Shown here in pieces: positions 47,411 through 58,533 of a stretch of DNA of 64,000 bases. Both the position numbers and the translations under genes were made by a program. Every line of letters begins with the position of its first letter. Position 1 is the stretch's first letter. Source of the DNA: Thalassia testudinum (Eukaryota > Streptophyta > Magnoliopsida > Alismatales > Hydrocharitaceae); assembly GCA_037157565.1 (NCBI GenBank), contig JAZHRO010000002.1, forward strand, positions 76,186,001 to 76,250,000, written 5' to 3'. A model generated the notes under the pieces. That model saw nothing but the letters and a program-made list of their open reading frames with translations, searched no databases and was not told the origin of the DNA.

Positions 47411-50400
47411 TATTCATCTCTGAATTTATTCTTCAGCTCCGTAGATTTGTTTTATTTTCTTTTATTAAAAAAAAATGGAATTAGGAAAGAGAATTTGGGT
47501 TTAAGAAAATTTTCAATCTTAGGAAATACTACATTATGATTTGAACACAAAGACCCTTCAGGTCTTTAGACTTAATCAGCCCGTGTATCCACTAAAATGT
47601 GGATTTATTTTTTGAGTTCTCGCCAACCTGAATTTTATTTGGAGTAAATAAGTTTGGGTGATAAGTACATGACTTATTAACCCGCCTCTGATTTGAGGGA
47701 ATTTTGAGTTTCTAGCATCTACACACTATCTTATCACTGACTCGTTGTTCGACGATTTTAACGGAAGCTAATGAACCTTCTAGGGTGATATGGCTGGCAA
47801 GTTATCGTGGGTAACAACCCATAGGTAGGTTGTCCAGAGCCTAGTCACTGGACCTTTCTCTTTTTCCTACCCTTAGGTAAATCCTAGACCAGGGAAGCCA
47901 CCTACTTTGAAAAAAAAAAATCAAAAAGAAAAAGAGAAAAGAAAAAAAAATAAACCACACTCTTACACGAGTATGGCTGGCAAGTTGTTGGTGGTAACAT
48001 CTCATTGATAAACGCCAATTTATCATCATTCTTATGCATTAAAACAAACCTAGCTCTTAGGATTTTACTTCGCAAACGGGTTTTTGGGTTGCATTTAGGC
48101 ATAAAATAGGTTAGGCATGCATTGCATTTTTTATTGTCTTTTTGATATGTTTTTGTGAGTGTTAGGGATAAACAGATATACAGATCCCTAAAACCCTAGC
48201 ACTCAAGAAGGCAAATGGTGAAGGAGAAGCTCAGACTAGTTGGAACTCATCTTGATCCAGCTCACCACAGGTGGAACCTAGCTCACTTGAACTAGGGTTA
48301 GCTCATCCTAGCTCCATTAAGCTAATCTCAGCTGAATGGTAGCTCAAGAGAGTTCATCTTAGCTCACCCTAGCTCAAGTCAGCTCCGATCCAGCTCAACT
48401 TAGGTGAGTCTAGCTCATCTCAGCTCCTACTCGTCCACAGGGAGCTCTAGCTAGCTCAGTTGAGTTGACAGGAGTTCACCCCATCTCAGATCCAGCTACA
48501 TCCAGCTCCACTCAACTCCAGCAAGCTGAAGAAGAACTCATCCTAGCTCAGGAAGCTCAAGTTCAGCTCCTGGGGACTCAACTTAGCTCAACTCTGTTGA
48601 GCTAAGCTACCTTAGCTGCCTCAACCAGCTTGATCCGCCTCGGGAGCACTAGACCTAGCTCACCTCAGCTCATTATGGTAGAAGTTAGCTCACTTTAGCT
48701 TGGCTTAGCAGCTAGCAAAGAACTAGCAAGCTAAACCAGCTAGAGTAGCTCCATGCCAGCCTCTTCAGCAGCAGCCAGCTCCAGTTTCAGCTCCAGACTT
48801 CTCCTCCTCAGCTCCTCCCTCGAAACCTTAACTCCAGCACCTTCTCCTCTACTCCTCCATTAACTAAGCTAGCTTAGCTTAGCTTAGCTATGCTCCAACT
48901 TCCTTGGCTTGTACCACCCCAAAAACCCACCTAACAACCCCACCCAACTAGCTCCACCTAAGCTCCACATAAGCTAACCTACTTGGCACCAACCTAGCCT
49001 ACCCACCACCTCCAAAAGACACCTAAAAGTGGCGCCAAATCCACCCTAACCACGCCCTTGATGGCACCACTTTTCCCTCCAAAAACCCCCTTCATCTCCA
49101 CCATACACCTCTCCTTAAAACCATCTCCACCATCCACCTAACCCCCCTTCTGGAAGACCCTAGGTTGGTGCCAAAATAGTGGTGTCTCTCCACCACCAAA
49201 AGCCACCAACACCACCATAACCACCCCCTTTAACACCCCTTGGGTTGGCGCCAAATACCCTTGGCCATAGGATCACCAACCACCTCCATCCTTCCATCCT
49301 AGCCCTCCATTTCAAGGGGCACCTTAGTCCCCCATCCTACCCTATAAAAAGACCACTACCCACCACCATTCAAGTCATCCTTGGCTAGCAAATTCACTCT
49401 CATATTCCACCTAGAAGCCCACATCCAAGAGAGAAGAAGAAGAAGAAGATTAAGGGGATATTCTTTCCCCTTGGTGCCTTCCCCTCTTCCCTACTCTCTT
49501 GGGTCACTCCAGCCAAAGGAGAAGCCAGGCAAGGAAGATCTTTGGAGGAGATTTTGAAGGTGGTCCACGCCATCTTGGAGGAGCTCTTGAGGGTGGTGCA
49601 TGCCCCCCCCTTTGGAGGAGAGCATTGAAGGTGGTAGCTTCCACCTTGGAGGAGGTCTCAAGGAAGGAGAAGAAGGAGGCCCTCTTTTCAAGCCAAGGAG
49701 CAGCTAGGCTTGGAGCAAGAAGACTCCCTTCTTCACCATTTTTGAAAGAGGATTTGTGTTTCTTTTCTTGCTTTTATATATATATTTTTTTAGTAGAAGC
49801 ATTCCTCTACTTGTCCTTGAAAAGAACACCAATTCTAGTCAATTAAATTACCTTCTTTTAGCTTTTTATTGCAATTGTTACTTTTGGTTCTAGCACTTGT
49901 TTCACCTCTTCTTCCTAATTTCTCTAGGCCTCCACTTGCCTAGAGTGAGCTTAGGAAGAAGATATTTCTATCTTTTAAGTTTTAGTTAAGCAATTGTAGG
50001 TGTTAGTACTTTCCGTTACAATTCGCATTTTGCCCTAGTCTTTTCAAAACAAAAAAAAATTACATATTTAAAATACCAAAAAGAAAGTTGAGATTTATTT
50101 GTAAGCAAGAGGATTAAATTTACAAACAATTGGCCTCCTTGGACGACCCTAAATATTCCCCTATCTAGGATATAAATTTAAAAGCGAAAGCGGATTCACG
50201 TGTTACAACGACGTTAAAAACCCGCTTTTACAAATCACACGTATTTCGCTATCACTCATCGACCGGTTGTCCAGAACCCAGCTCAATAAATGCACTAAAA
50301 ATTCCCAAAACACTTAGGAAGAAGCGGAGAAGTAGAATAAATCGGGGAGATATACACTGGATTCACCCTTGTGTTGACGCCGTAAAAAAATAAAAGTAGG

Positions 50401-50852
50401 GAGAAAGCTACCGGTTGTAAAGATACACCTTTAGGCAGAATTTTTTTTTAGCTCACCTAGAGGTGTAGAAATCTGAAGTCCATTTTAATTACCGGTCAAC
50501 GAGTCTATCACATTTACAATAAGATGCTTAGAACTTAGGGTTCTCATCAAATTTTGGGTGAGTTGAATGGCCGTAGAAAGCCACTCTTAAACCGTAAAAT
50601 TTAAAAAGTCAAAAAAAAAAATAGAAAAGAGTAAAAAGAGAAAAGGAAATTTTTCTTTAAATAAGGCAAAGGCTTGAGGCGGTCTGCATTTTGGCAGATA
50701 CTCAGGCACTGTTGTGTCTTTGAAAGTTCAGATCCTAAGTAGACAATTTCTTAATGATTGAAAATAAACTCAAGCCCAAATAATCCAACCTAATTCTTTT
50801 ATAAATAGCATATATTTTTGCTAGGGACTAGCAAAAGATAGGCATGGGGGTA
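47411..50852 (+). other. D2 internal 3' region, interrupted by a solo LTR
   Basis: It begins TATTCATCTCTGAATT, which in D1 directly follows the internal PPT (about 56710-56740, minus strand). It continues co-linear with the D1 3' region in inverted orientation to the 3' PPT at 50831-50852. Paired phrases with GGCAAGTT(G/A)TC...GTAACA...GGTTGTCCAGA occur twice. The solo LTR 48006-50254 splits it. Confidence 0.82.
48006..50254 (+). repeat. Solo LTR of the C family in D2, TSD CTCAT
   Basis: CTCAT at 48001-48005 and 50255-50259. Starts TGATAAACGCCAATTTATCA and ends GTATTTCGCTATCA. The AGCT-rich block is 48225-48900; a TATA box CCTATAAAAAG is near 49342. It is very close in sequence to 37694-39999 in the first kilobase. 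Confidence 0.95.
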
Positions 50853-51310
50853 TGATGTAAACACATTTACACTACTTAAGATGTCTATTTATGCATGTTC
50901 TTAAGCATAGGATTGCATTACATGCTATAAATATTGCATAACATGCATCATCTTGCATTTAGAGTAGTTTGAATAAAATGGAGGTTAATTGTCTCCTTTT
51001 ATGTGCTTGGACAGGGCAAACATTTTATCGGGGCCTCAGATCAAAGATCCAACCGTATGGATGTGATCAGGGCGACGATTGGAGTTCAACGACTCAGATT
51101 GCCCTAATCAGGAATCCGTAGCATCAGATAGTGATCGGGGAACCCTATAAGATCAAGGGCTAGGATGGTGTAAATTTGTACTTCAAATGACAAATCCAAC
51201 CACACGGATGAATTCGGATTGACGATCGTAGCCTAACGACGCAAAAATCGAGTCAATCTGACATCTGTGGCACCATCTACAACACCTAGAAGATGGACAG
51301 CCAAGATGGT

Positions 51311-51320
51311 GCCACGTGGC
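51311..51320. promoter_or_regulatory. G-box palindrome GCCACGTGGC
   Basis: Core of a 22-bp palindrome (51305-51326). CACGTG is kept in LTR c (55051-55056) and LTR d (60931-60936). G-boxes bind plant bZIP and bHLH factors. Confidence 0.6.
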
Positions 51321-51454
51321 GCCATCTCAACCGCCCAAACGGTCGCATGCAATCACTGAAGTCTCCTCATCTGCTCTCTGTCCGCCGTTGGATCTCGATC
51401 CAACGGCTGTGGACAGCTGCGCCTAAAAGCGTCTGCTCGACCATCCGCGCCCCG

Positions 51455-51506
51455 TAGCGTAGCGGTCGAAGGTGCTATCGTGAGCTGCAGCTGCGGGTTC
51501 GAGCCG
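51455..51506 (+). ncRNA. tRNA-like Pol III promoter (A box and B box) in LTR a
   Basis: TAGCGTAGCGG (51455-51465) fits the A-box pattern, and GGTTCGAGCCG (51496-51506) fits a B box inside a perfect T-arm (TGCGG, seven-base loop, CCGCA). The gap is 30 nt. The same arrangement with a 30-nt gap is in LTR c (54863-54914, -) and LTR d (60743-60794, -). It resembles a SINE head and not a complete tRNA, as no acceptor stem is visible. Confidence 0.5.
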
Positions 51507-51860
51507 CAGCGAAGGGGAGAAGGGCGTGTGAGAGCAAGCGCGGGTGTGCGTTGGATCATGATCGGGCGGCTCAGATCTTCCAATAGCGGCCACGCGCTAT
51601 ATCACGCGAGGCGGTCACGCGGCATCGTATGCGCTGGGCGGGCACGCAGCGAGCAGGTCAGGCGCATTCGATCTCGCGATCGGACGGCTGTGGATGAATG
51701 ATTGTACGATGGGCGTTGAGAGTGGGCAGCTGAGGAGGCGCGCGTGGGGAGCGCCCACTACACCCACGTTGGGGCTTTAGCGATGGTTTTATCCATCACT
51801 AAAGACCCCTCATTTAATGTTTTAAAGATGTAATGGCCAATTTGCCCCCACTCCTTGCAA

Positions 51861-51870
51861 CTATAAAAGG
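51861..51870 (+). promoter_or_regulatory. TATA box of D LTR a
   Basis: CTATAAAAGG. Copies occur at 53053-53062 (LTR b, +), 54489-54498 (LTR c, -) and 60369-60378 (LTR d, -). Confidence 0.75.
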
Positions 51871-52517
51871 AGACCCCCTCCATATGAAATTCTCATCCCT
51901 TCTCTTCTCTACCTCTCCAAAGCTCAAGAGAAGCTTGTCCTACAGCCGGGATGCTCCTCGCGAGATAAAGTCCAAATTTTCGTCCCCCTTCGGAAGTGGA
52001 TCCCACGACGACGACGGCGTGCTGCTCCATTCCTATTCTTCTGCTTTGTCCTCCTTCGTCCTGCTCCGTCCTCCTTCGTCCAGGCGTCGTCCCGTCCAGC
52101 TCGTCCTCCAAGTAATCGTCGAGGAGGATAACTTCTCTCTCCCATTCTTCTTTACAGCTTTTCTAGTGTAGAATTTTCCTGCTTTCTAGTGTAGCCGATT
52201 TCCCACTTTTTAGTGTAATTTTTATTTGGTTTGATTGTATAAACATTTTGAAATATTGAATGCATGTTCTTTCTCTCTCTCTCTCTCTTCCTTTTAGTCT
52301 GATAACTTCATTATAATTATATCGCCTCGCTTTTCAAAAGTTCTAAAAAAATATAATTGCGAATATAAATCGACGTAGCCTCCCTGTGTTCGACCCGGAA
52401 TTCAAATTTCGGTATAAATTTATTTGTTGAACATGAATTCTTCTCTTTCAAGCTACAATGACAGGTTTTCCAAAACCTAACACGTTAGCGTAGCAATTCG
52501 TAAGTTCAACATTTTTG

Positions 52518-52585
52518 TTTTTTTAATAAAAGAAAATAAAACAAATCTACGGAGTTGATGAATGAATTCGGAGATGAATATCCCC
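52518..52585 (-). other. Inverted snippet of D internal region
   Basis: Matches 56664-56725 in the same strand sense, hence opposite to LTRs a and b. It runs from the T-run to the C-run complementary to the internal PPT. Confidence 0.75.
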
Positions 52586-53833
52586 CGAAGAGGAGAAGGG
52601 CGCGGGCGAGTGAGCGCGGGCGTGCGTTGGATCGTGATCGGGTGGCTCAGATCTTCCAATAGCGGCCATGCGTTATTTCATGCGAGGCGGTCATGCGGCA
52701 ATGTACGCACTGGGCAGGCGTGCAGCGAGCGGGTCAGGCGCATCTTAAGACGTCCGATCTCGCGATCGGACGGCTGTGGATGAATGATCGTGCGGCGGGC
52801 GTTGAGAGTGGGCAGCTGAGGAGGCGCGCAGCGAGCGGGTCAGGCGCATCTTAAGACGTTCGATCTCGTGATCGGACGGCTGTGGATGAATGATCGTGCG
52901 GCGGGCGTTGAGAGTGGGTAGCTGAGGAGGCACGCGTGGGGAGTGCCCACTACACCCTCGTTGGGGCTTTAGCGACAGTTTTATCCGTCACTAAAGGCCC
53001 CTCATTTAATGTTTTAAAGATGTAATGACCAATTTACCCCCACTCCTTGCAACTATAAAAGGTGACCCCCTCCATACGAAATTCTCATCCCTTCCTTCTC
53101 TTCTCTACCTCTCCAAAGCTCAAGAGAAGCTTGTCCCACACCCGGGATGCTTCTCGCGAGATAAAGTCCAAATTTTCGTCCCCCTTCAGAAGTGGATCCC
53201 GCGACGACGATGACGTGCTGCTCCATTCCCGTTCTTCTGCTTCGTCCTCCTTCATCCTGCTTCGTCCTCCTTCGTCCAAGCGTCATCCCGTCCGGCTCGT
53301 CCTCCAAGCGACCGTCAAGGAGGATATCTCTCTCCCTATTCTTTTTACTGGTTTCTAATATAGATTTACTACTTTCTAGTGTAGTTCTGCTCGTCCTCCA
53401 AGCATTCGTCGAGGAGGACATTTCTCCCTCCATTCTTTTAATGCTTTCTAGAGTAAATTTATCGCTTTCTAGTGCAATTGTTTTATGCTTTCTAGTTGTA
53501 ATTGTGAAATGAACAATCTCCTTAATGATAAATTCTCTGTTTATTCTACATCTCATTTTGATTTCTATGTCTAATATTCTCTCTCTCTCTTACCCTCTCT
53601 CTCTCTCTCTTCTATTTATTGTAAATAATTAGATAGTTTTAAATTGAATTACTTTGTGACAAATAAAAACAAACGCGTAGTTTTTAAATCAAACGTTTGC
53701 CTCCTTGTATTCGACTCGGAATTTCAATTTCAGTATAAATTTTATTTGTTGAACACGAGTTCTTCGCTTTCAAGCTAAAACGACAGGTTTTCCAAAACCT
53801 AACACGTTAGCGTAGCAATTCGTAAGTTCAACA
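52586..53833 (+). repeat. D-family LTR copy b, 5'-truncated
   Basis: Corresponds to LTR a from position 51510 onward, so it begins just after the tRNA-like T-arm. It has a 106-bp tandem duplication (52722-52933) and extra duplicated CTTTCTAG-type sequence near 53340-53500. Ends AAGTTCAACA. Confidence 0.85.
52722..52933 (+). repeat. 106-bp tandem duplication in LTR b
   Basis: GCAGCGAGCGGGTCAGGCGC begins at 52722 and again at 52828. Absent from LTRs a, c and d. Confidence 0.88.
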
Positions 53834-53846
53834 TTTTTGTCAAAAA
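53834..53846. repeat. Palindromic centre TTTTTGTCAAAAA
   Basis: The two LTR ends face each other over these 13 bases, giving a long perfect palindrome. Each side reads outward as LTR end plus TTTTTG(A)CA, the start of the D PBS spacer. Confidence 0.9.
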
Positions 53847-55517
53847 TGTTGAACTTACGAATTGCTACGCTAACGTGTTAGGTTTTGGAAAACCTATCAT
53901 TGTAGCTTGAAAGCGAAGAATTGATGTTCAACAAATAAAATTTATACCGAAATTTGAATTCCGGGTCGAACACTGGGTGGCTACGTCTATCTATATTCGC
54001 AATTATATTTTTTTAGAATTTTCGAAAAGCGAGGCGATATAATTACAATGAAGCTATCAGACTAAAAGGAAGAGAGAGAGAAAGAGAACATGCATTCAAT
54101 ATTTCGAAATGTTTATACAATCAAACCAAATAAAAATTACACTAAATAGCCGGAAATCAGCTACACTAGAAAGTAGGAAAATTCTACACTAGAAAAGCTG
54201 TAAAGAAGAATGGGAGAGAGAAGTCATCCTCCTCGTTGATTGCTTTGAGGACAAGCTGGACGGGGCGACTCCAGGATGGAGGAGGATGGAGCAGGAAGAA
54301 GGATGACGAAGTAGAAGAACGGGAACCGAGCAGCACGCCGTCGTCGTCGCGGGATCCACTTCTGAAGGGGGACGAAAATTTGGACTTTATCTCGCGAGGA
54401 GCATCCCGGGTGTGGGACAAGCTTCTCTTGAGCTTTGGAGAGGTAGAGAAGAGAAGGAAGGGATGAGAATTTCGTATGGAGGGGGTATCCTTTTATAGTT
54501 GCAAGGAGTGGGGGCAAATTGGTCATTACATCTTTAAAACATTAAATGAGGGGTCTTTAGTGATGGATAAAATCATCGCTAAAGCCCCAACGTGGGTGTA
54601 GTGGGAGATCCCCACGCGTGCCTCCTCAGCTGCCCACTTTCAACGCCTGCCGCACGATCATTCATCCACAGCCATTCGATCGCGAGATCTGAAGGCTTAA
54701 GATGCGCCTAACCCACTCGCTGCACGCCCGCCCAGCACGTACGATGCCGCGTGACCGCCTCGCTTGAAATAGCGCGTGGCTGCTATTGGAAGATTTGAGC
54801 CGCCCGATCACGATCCAACGCACGCCTGCGCTCGCTCGCCTGCGCCCTTCTCCCCTTCGCTGCGGCTCGAACCCGCAGCTGCAGCTCGTGATAGTGCCTT
54901 CGACCGCTGCGCTACGGGGTGCAGATGGTCGAGCAGACGCCTTTGGGTGCAGTTGTCCACAGCCGTTGGATCGAGATCCAACGGCGGAGAGAGAGCGGAT
55001 GTAGAGACTTCAGTGATTGCATGCGACCGTTTGGGCAGCCTAGATGGCACCACGTGGCGCCATCTTGGCCGTCCATCTTCTGGGTGTTGTAGATGGTGCC
55101 ACGGATGTCGGATTGACTCGATTTTTGCATCGTTAGGCTATGATTGTCGATCCGAATTCATCCGTAAGGTCAGATTTGTCATTTGAAGTGTGGATTTACA
55201 CCATCCTAGCCCTTGATCTTCTAGGGTTCCCCGATCACTATCTGATGCTACGGATGCCTAATTAGGGTGGTCTTGGAGTCGTTGAACTCCAATTGTCATC
55301 CTGATCACATCCATACAGTTGGATCTTCGATCCGAGGCCCCGATAAAATGTTTGCCCTGTCCAAGCACATAAAAGGAGACAATTAACCACTATTTTATTC
55401 AAACTACTCTAAATGTAAGATGATGCATGTTATGCAATATTTATAGCATGTAATGTAATCCTATGCTTAAAACATGCATAAAAAGATATCTTAAGTAGTG
55501 TAAATGTGTTTACATCA
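53847..55517 (-). repeat. D1 3' LTR (copy c)
   Basis: TGATGTAAACACATTTACAC at its start (right end, minus strand) follows the PPT. It ends GTTCAACA and is followed by TTTTTGACA. It carries the tRNA-like boxes, the CACGTG palindrome and the TATA box. Confidence 0.9.
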
Positions 55518-55545
55518 TACCCCCATGCCTATCTTTTGCTAGTCC
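55518..55545 (-). promoter_or_regulatory. D1 3' polypurine tract
   Basis: Minus strand AGCAAAAGATAGGCATGGGG then GTA, directly before the LTR. Confidence 0.85.
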
Positions 55546-57118
55546 CTAGCAAAATCTATATCCTATTTATAAAAGAATTAGGTTGGATTATGTGGGCTTG
55601 AGTTTATGTTCAATCATTAGGAAATTGTCTACTTAGGATCTGAACTTTCAAAGACACAACAGTGCCCGAGTATTTGCCAAAATGCAGATCGCCTTAAGCC
55701 CTCGCCCTATTTAAAGAAAAATTTCTTTTTCTCCTTTTACTCTTTTCTATTTTTTTTTTTGAATTTTTAAATTTTAGGGGTTAAGAGTGGCTTTCTACGG
55801 CCATTCAACTCACCCAAAATTTGATGAGAGCCCTAAGTTCTAAGCATCTTATTGTGAATGTGATAGACTCGTTGAACGGTAATTAAAACGGACTTCGGAT
55901 TTCTACGCCTCTAGGTGACCTAAAAAAAAATTCTGGGTAAAGGTGTATCTTTACAATTGATAGCTTTCTCCCTACTTTTATTTTTTTACGGGGTCAACAC
56001 AAGGGTGAATCCAGTGTATATCTCCCCGGTTTATTCTACTTCTCCGCTTCTTCCTAAGTATTTTGGGAATTTTTAGTGCATTTATTGAGCTGGGTTCTGG
56101 ACAACCGGTCGATGAACTGTTACCACCGACAACTTGCCAGCCATACTCATGCGAGAAGTGTGGTTTACTTATTATTATTTTTTTCTTTTCTCCTTTTCTT
56201 TTTGATTTTTTTTTTTTTAAAGTAGGTGTCTTCCCTGGTCTAAGATTTACCTAAGGGCAGGAAAAAGAGAAAGGTCCAGTGACTGGGCTCTGGATAACCT
56301 ACCTATGGGCTGTTACCCATGATAACTTGCCAGCCATATCACCCTAGAAGGTTCATTAGCTACCCAATTTCCGTTAAAATCGCCGAACGAGTCAGTGACA
56401 AGATAGTGTGTAGATGCTAGAAACTCAAAATTCCCTCAAATCAGAGGGCGGGTTGATAAGTCTTGTACTTATCACCCAAACTTATTTACTCCAAATAAAA
56501 TTCAGGTTGGCGAGAACTCGAAAAACAAATCCACATTTTAGTGGATACACGGGTTGATTAAGTCCAAAGACCTGAAGGGTCTTTGTGTTCAAATCATAAT
56601 GTAGTATTTCCTAAGATTGAAAATTTTCTTAAACCCAAATTCTCTTTCCTAATTCCAATTTTTTTTTTAATAAAAGAAAATAAAACAAATCTATGGAGCT
56701 GACGAATGAATTCAGAGATGAATATCCACCCCCCATGCCTATCTAATGCAATGTCCTCATTGTATTAAAAAGACATAAAACAGAGTGGAATAGCATAGAA
56801 AGCACCTAAATTGAGTGAATGTCAGGTCCGCTCCGAGATGAAAACTGTATATGTGCTGAGTTTAGTATCTTCAGCTAGGCACACTATACAAAGAAAAGAA
56901 ATGAAGAATTCACAAGTGCAGGCCAGAATCAGAATAAATAAAATAATCCTCCGACCTGTCAGTAGATGTCCACAGATGTGGACCAGATTGTGGTGCAGAC
57001 CCATCCCCTATAATCGAGAATATCTGAGGTTATTGATAAAAATTACTGAAAACCTAAAATCAGAATGCAAGTGGGGTCGGGCCTGCGAATTATGAGGATG
57101 CAACCCAAGACCAAAAAG
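55546..57118 (-). other. D1 3' region including internal PPT
   Basis: Non-coding. The internal tract (minus strand AGATAGGCATGGGGGGTGGA) lies at about 56724-56743, preceded by CAATGAGGACATTGCA as in A. Two related phrases with GGCAAGTT...GTAACA lie at 56110-56150 and 56300-56340. The rest shows nothing I can name. Confidence 0.7.
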
Positions 57119-58533
57119 TTAGGCTATAGAGAATTGAAGCTCAAAAGGATAATCGTTGAATGTGTGCTTGGGTTTGACATCCTGAAAACAAATGTCGTAA
57201 GGGTTCTGATTTGATGGTTTCAGCTTAATGGGCACCCTTCGACACAGTCTTGTACTTCCTCTGGAACTAGCTTCCCAAATCAGAACTTCCCAGCTCCTAT
57301 CCTCCTCATTCAGCATGTCAAATTCCAGGACCTCTTCCATGTTAATCACCCTGTTTGAAATCTCCAAGTCTGAATGATGTGGCAGAATCAGAATTGACTT
57401 GGGTCTAATTATCTCAGAAACAGAATTATCGATAAGCTCAACGGGGTGTAACTGACAATCAGGGCATTGAATTGAATCCTCCAGAAAATGCGATTCTGGA
57501 TCTGTAATGTGTGCCCTAATAAAATCAGTTTCCTCAGTTATTGGGCTTTCAAATGATCTATCAGATTCCTCAAGCCCAATCGTCTCACAGAAATCGTGTT
57601 CAGAAAACTCGCATGAGACTTCGCAACTTGAATCTTCACCGTCAAAGAAATCAGGATTCGTATAAATGTATGTCCCAAAATCATTTGTCACTTTCTGTTC
57701 CAAGGAGACGTACATTTCCTCGTACCTCAGCTCAAGGATCTCAGGTGAAGAAATCAGATCTTCCTTAATTGGTTGCTTTAATTCAATCTGGTCGGCCTCG
57801 CAACACGTGTCCCCCCAACAGGTGCCTGAGCGGGTTCTGTCATTGGTTTTCCTGAAGGGAGTTCATTCTGGGAATCATCCCATGATTGAATCAAAGCAAC
57901 CACATATCTCATCCTCAATTTCGCTAATTTCCCAAGTAGAAACTCACCCGGGTTCTTATCCTTAACATCCTGGAGCCAATCCAACAAAGACTTGTTTAAA
58001 TCATCAATCATTTCAATCAGGGGCTCCAATCTCTCAATGATTGAACTTCTAATGGTTGAATGATATTCCTCAAGTTAGCCAGAACCTTATCTTGAACCTG
58101 GTTAACCTGAACCAAATGAGTTGGTTCAAGATTGGGCAGGTTTGGTATCAATGCAGAGGAATTAACAAATTGAGATTCGTTATACCCTTCTTGATAATAG
58201 GTCATTTCAGATTGTTCAAAAGATGGTGATGACCTAAAGGCAGTGAAATCAGAGGATGGGTAAGGATCGGTGTATCCTTCTTGATTGTAGATCGTATTAG
58301 GTTGTTCATGAAAGGAAGACGATCTATAATCGATGTAGCTCTGAGAAGGATAGAAATCAGAATCAAAGTGTTCAGGGTTAGACCCTAAACACAAAGGTCC
58401 GGAATTGTATCCTCAATCCAAGTTATCCCAACTAACTGATAGTTGATTACAGTACGAGTCGGAATAATCGTCATGTTGAGGATAATTCAAAATAGGAGGG
58501 AAAGAGTGGGAATGCGTGTAATATGTGGAAGGA
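57119..58533 (-). pseudogene. Unrecognised ORF of element D1
   Basis: Starts ATG at 58533 (MSPSTYYTHSHSFPPILN) and ends at TAA/TAG 57119-57121 after YPFELQFSIA, spanning about 470 codons over at least three frames. N-terminal part: Tyr/Ser/Phe-rich with two related repeats (SFHEQPNTIYNQEGY and SFEQSEMTYYQEGY), then IPNLPNLEP, matching PIPNLPNLE of C gag. Middle: EPLIEMIDDLNKSLLDWLQD, a likely amphipathic helix. C-terminal 198 residues are acidic (FDGEDSSCEVSCEFSEHDF; IQCPDC) with no catalytic motif. A TGA near 58410 replaces a likely CGA. It could be a highly diverged gag or a captured gene; I do not recognise it. Confidence 0.6.

Larger units (their letters stand above)
50853..52511 (+). repeat. 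D-family LTR copy a
   Basis: Starts TGATGTAAACACATTTACAC after the PPT and ends AAGTTCAACA. It is followed by TTTTTG, the start of the D U5/PBS spacer, so it is bounded by a PPT on one side and PBS-side sequence on the other. Contains a CACGTG palindrome (51305-51326), a tRNA-like A/B-box pair (51455-51506), the hairpin 51771-51809 and a TATA box (51861-51870). Confidence 0.9.

Noticed and set aside
51449..51520. A genuine tRNA gene
   Set aside because: A box, B box and T-arm are present, but no acceptor stem or anticodon arm can be drawn; it is kept as a tRNA-like promoter only.
51755..51815. CACTA DNA transposon end
   Set aside because: No second end, no 3-bp TSD and the sequence is fixed inside all D LTRs.
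57541..57965. Plus-strand ORFs of 75-99 residues
   Set aside because: Shadows of the minus-strand D1 ORF; no motif.
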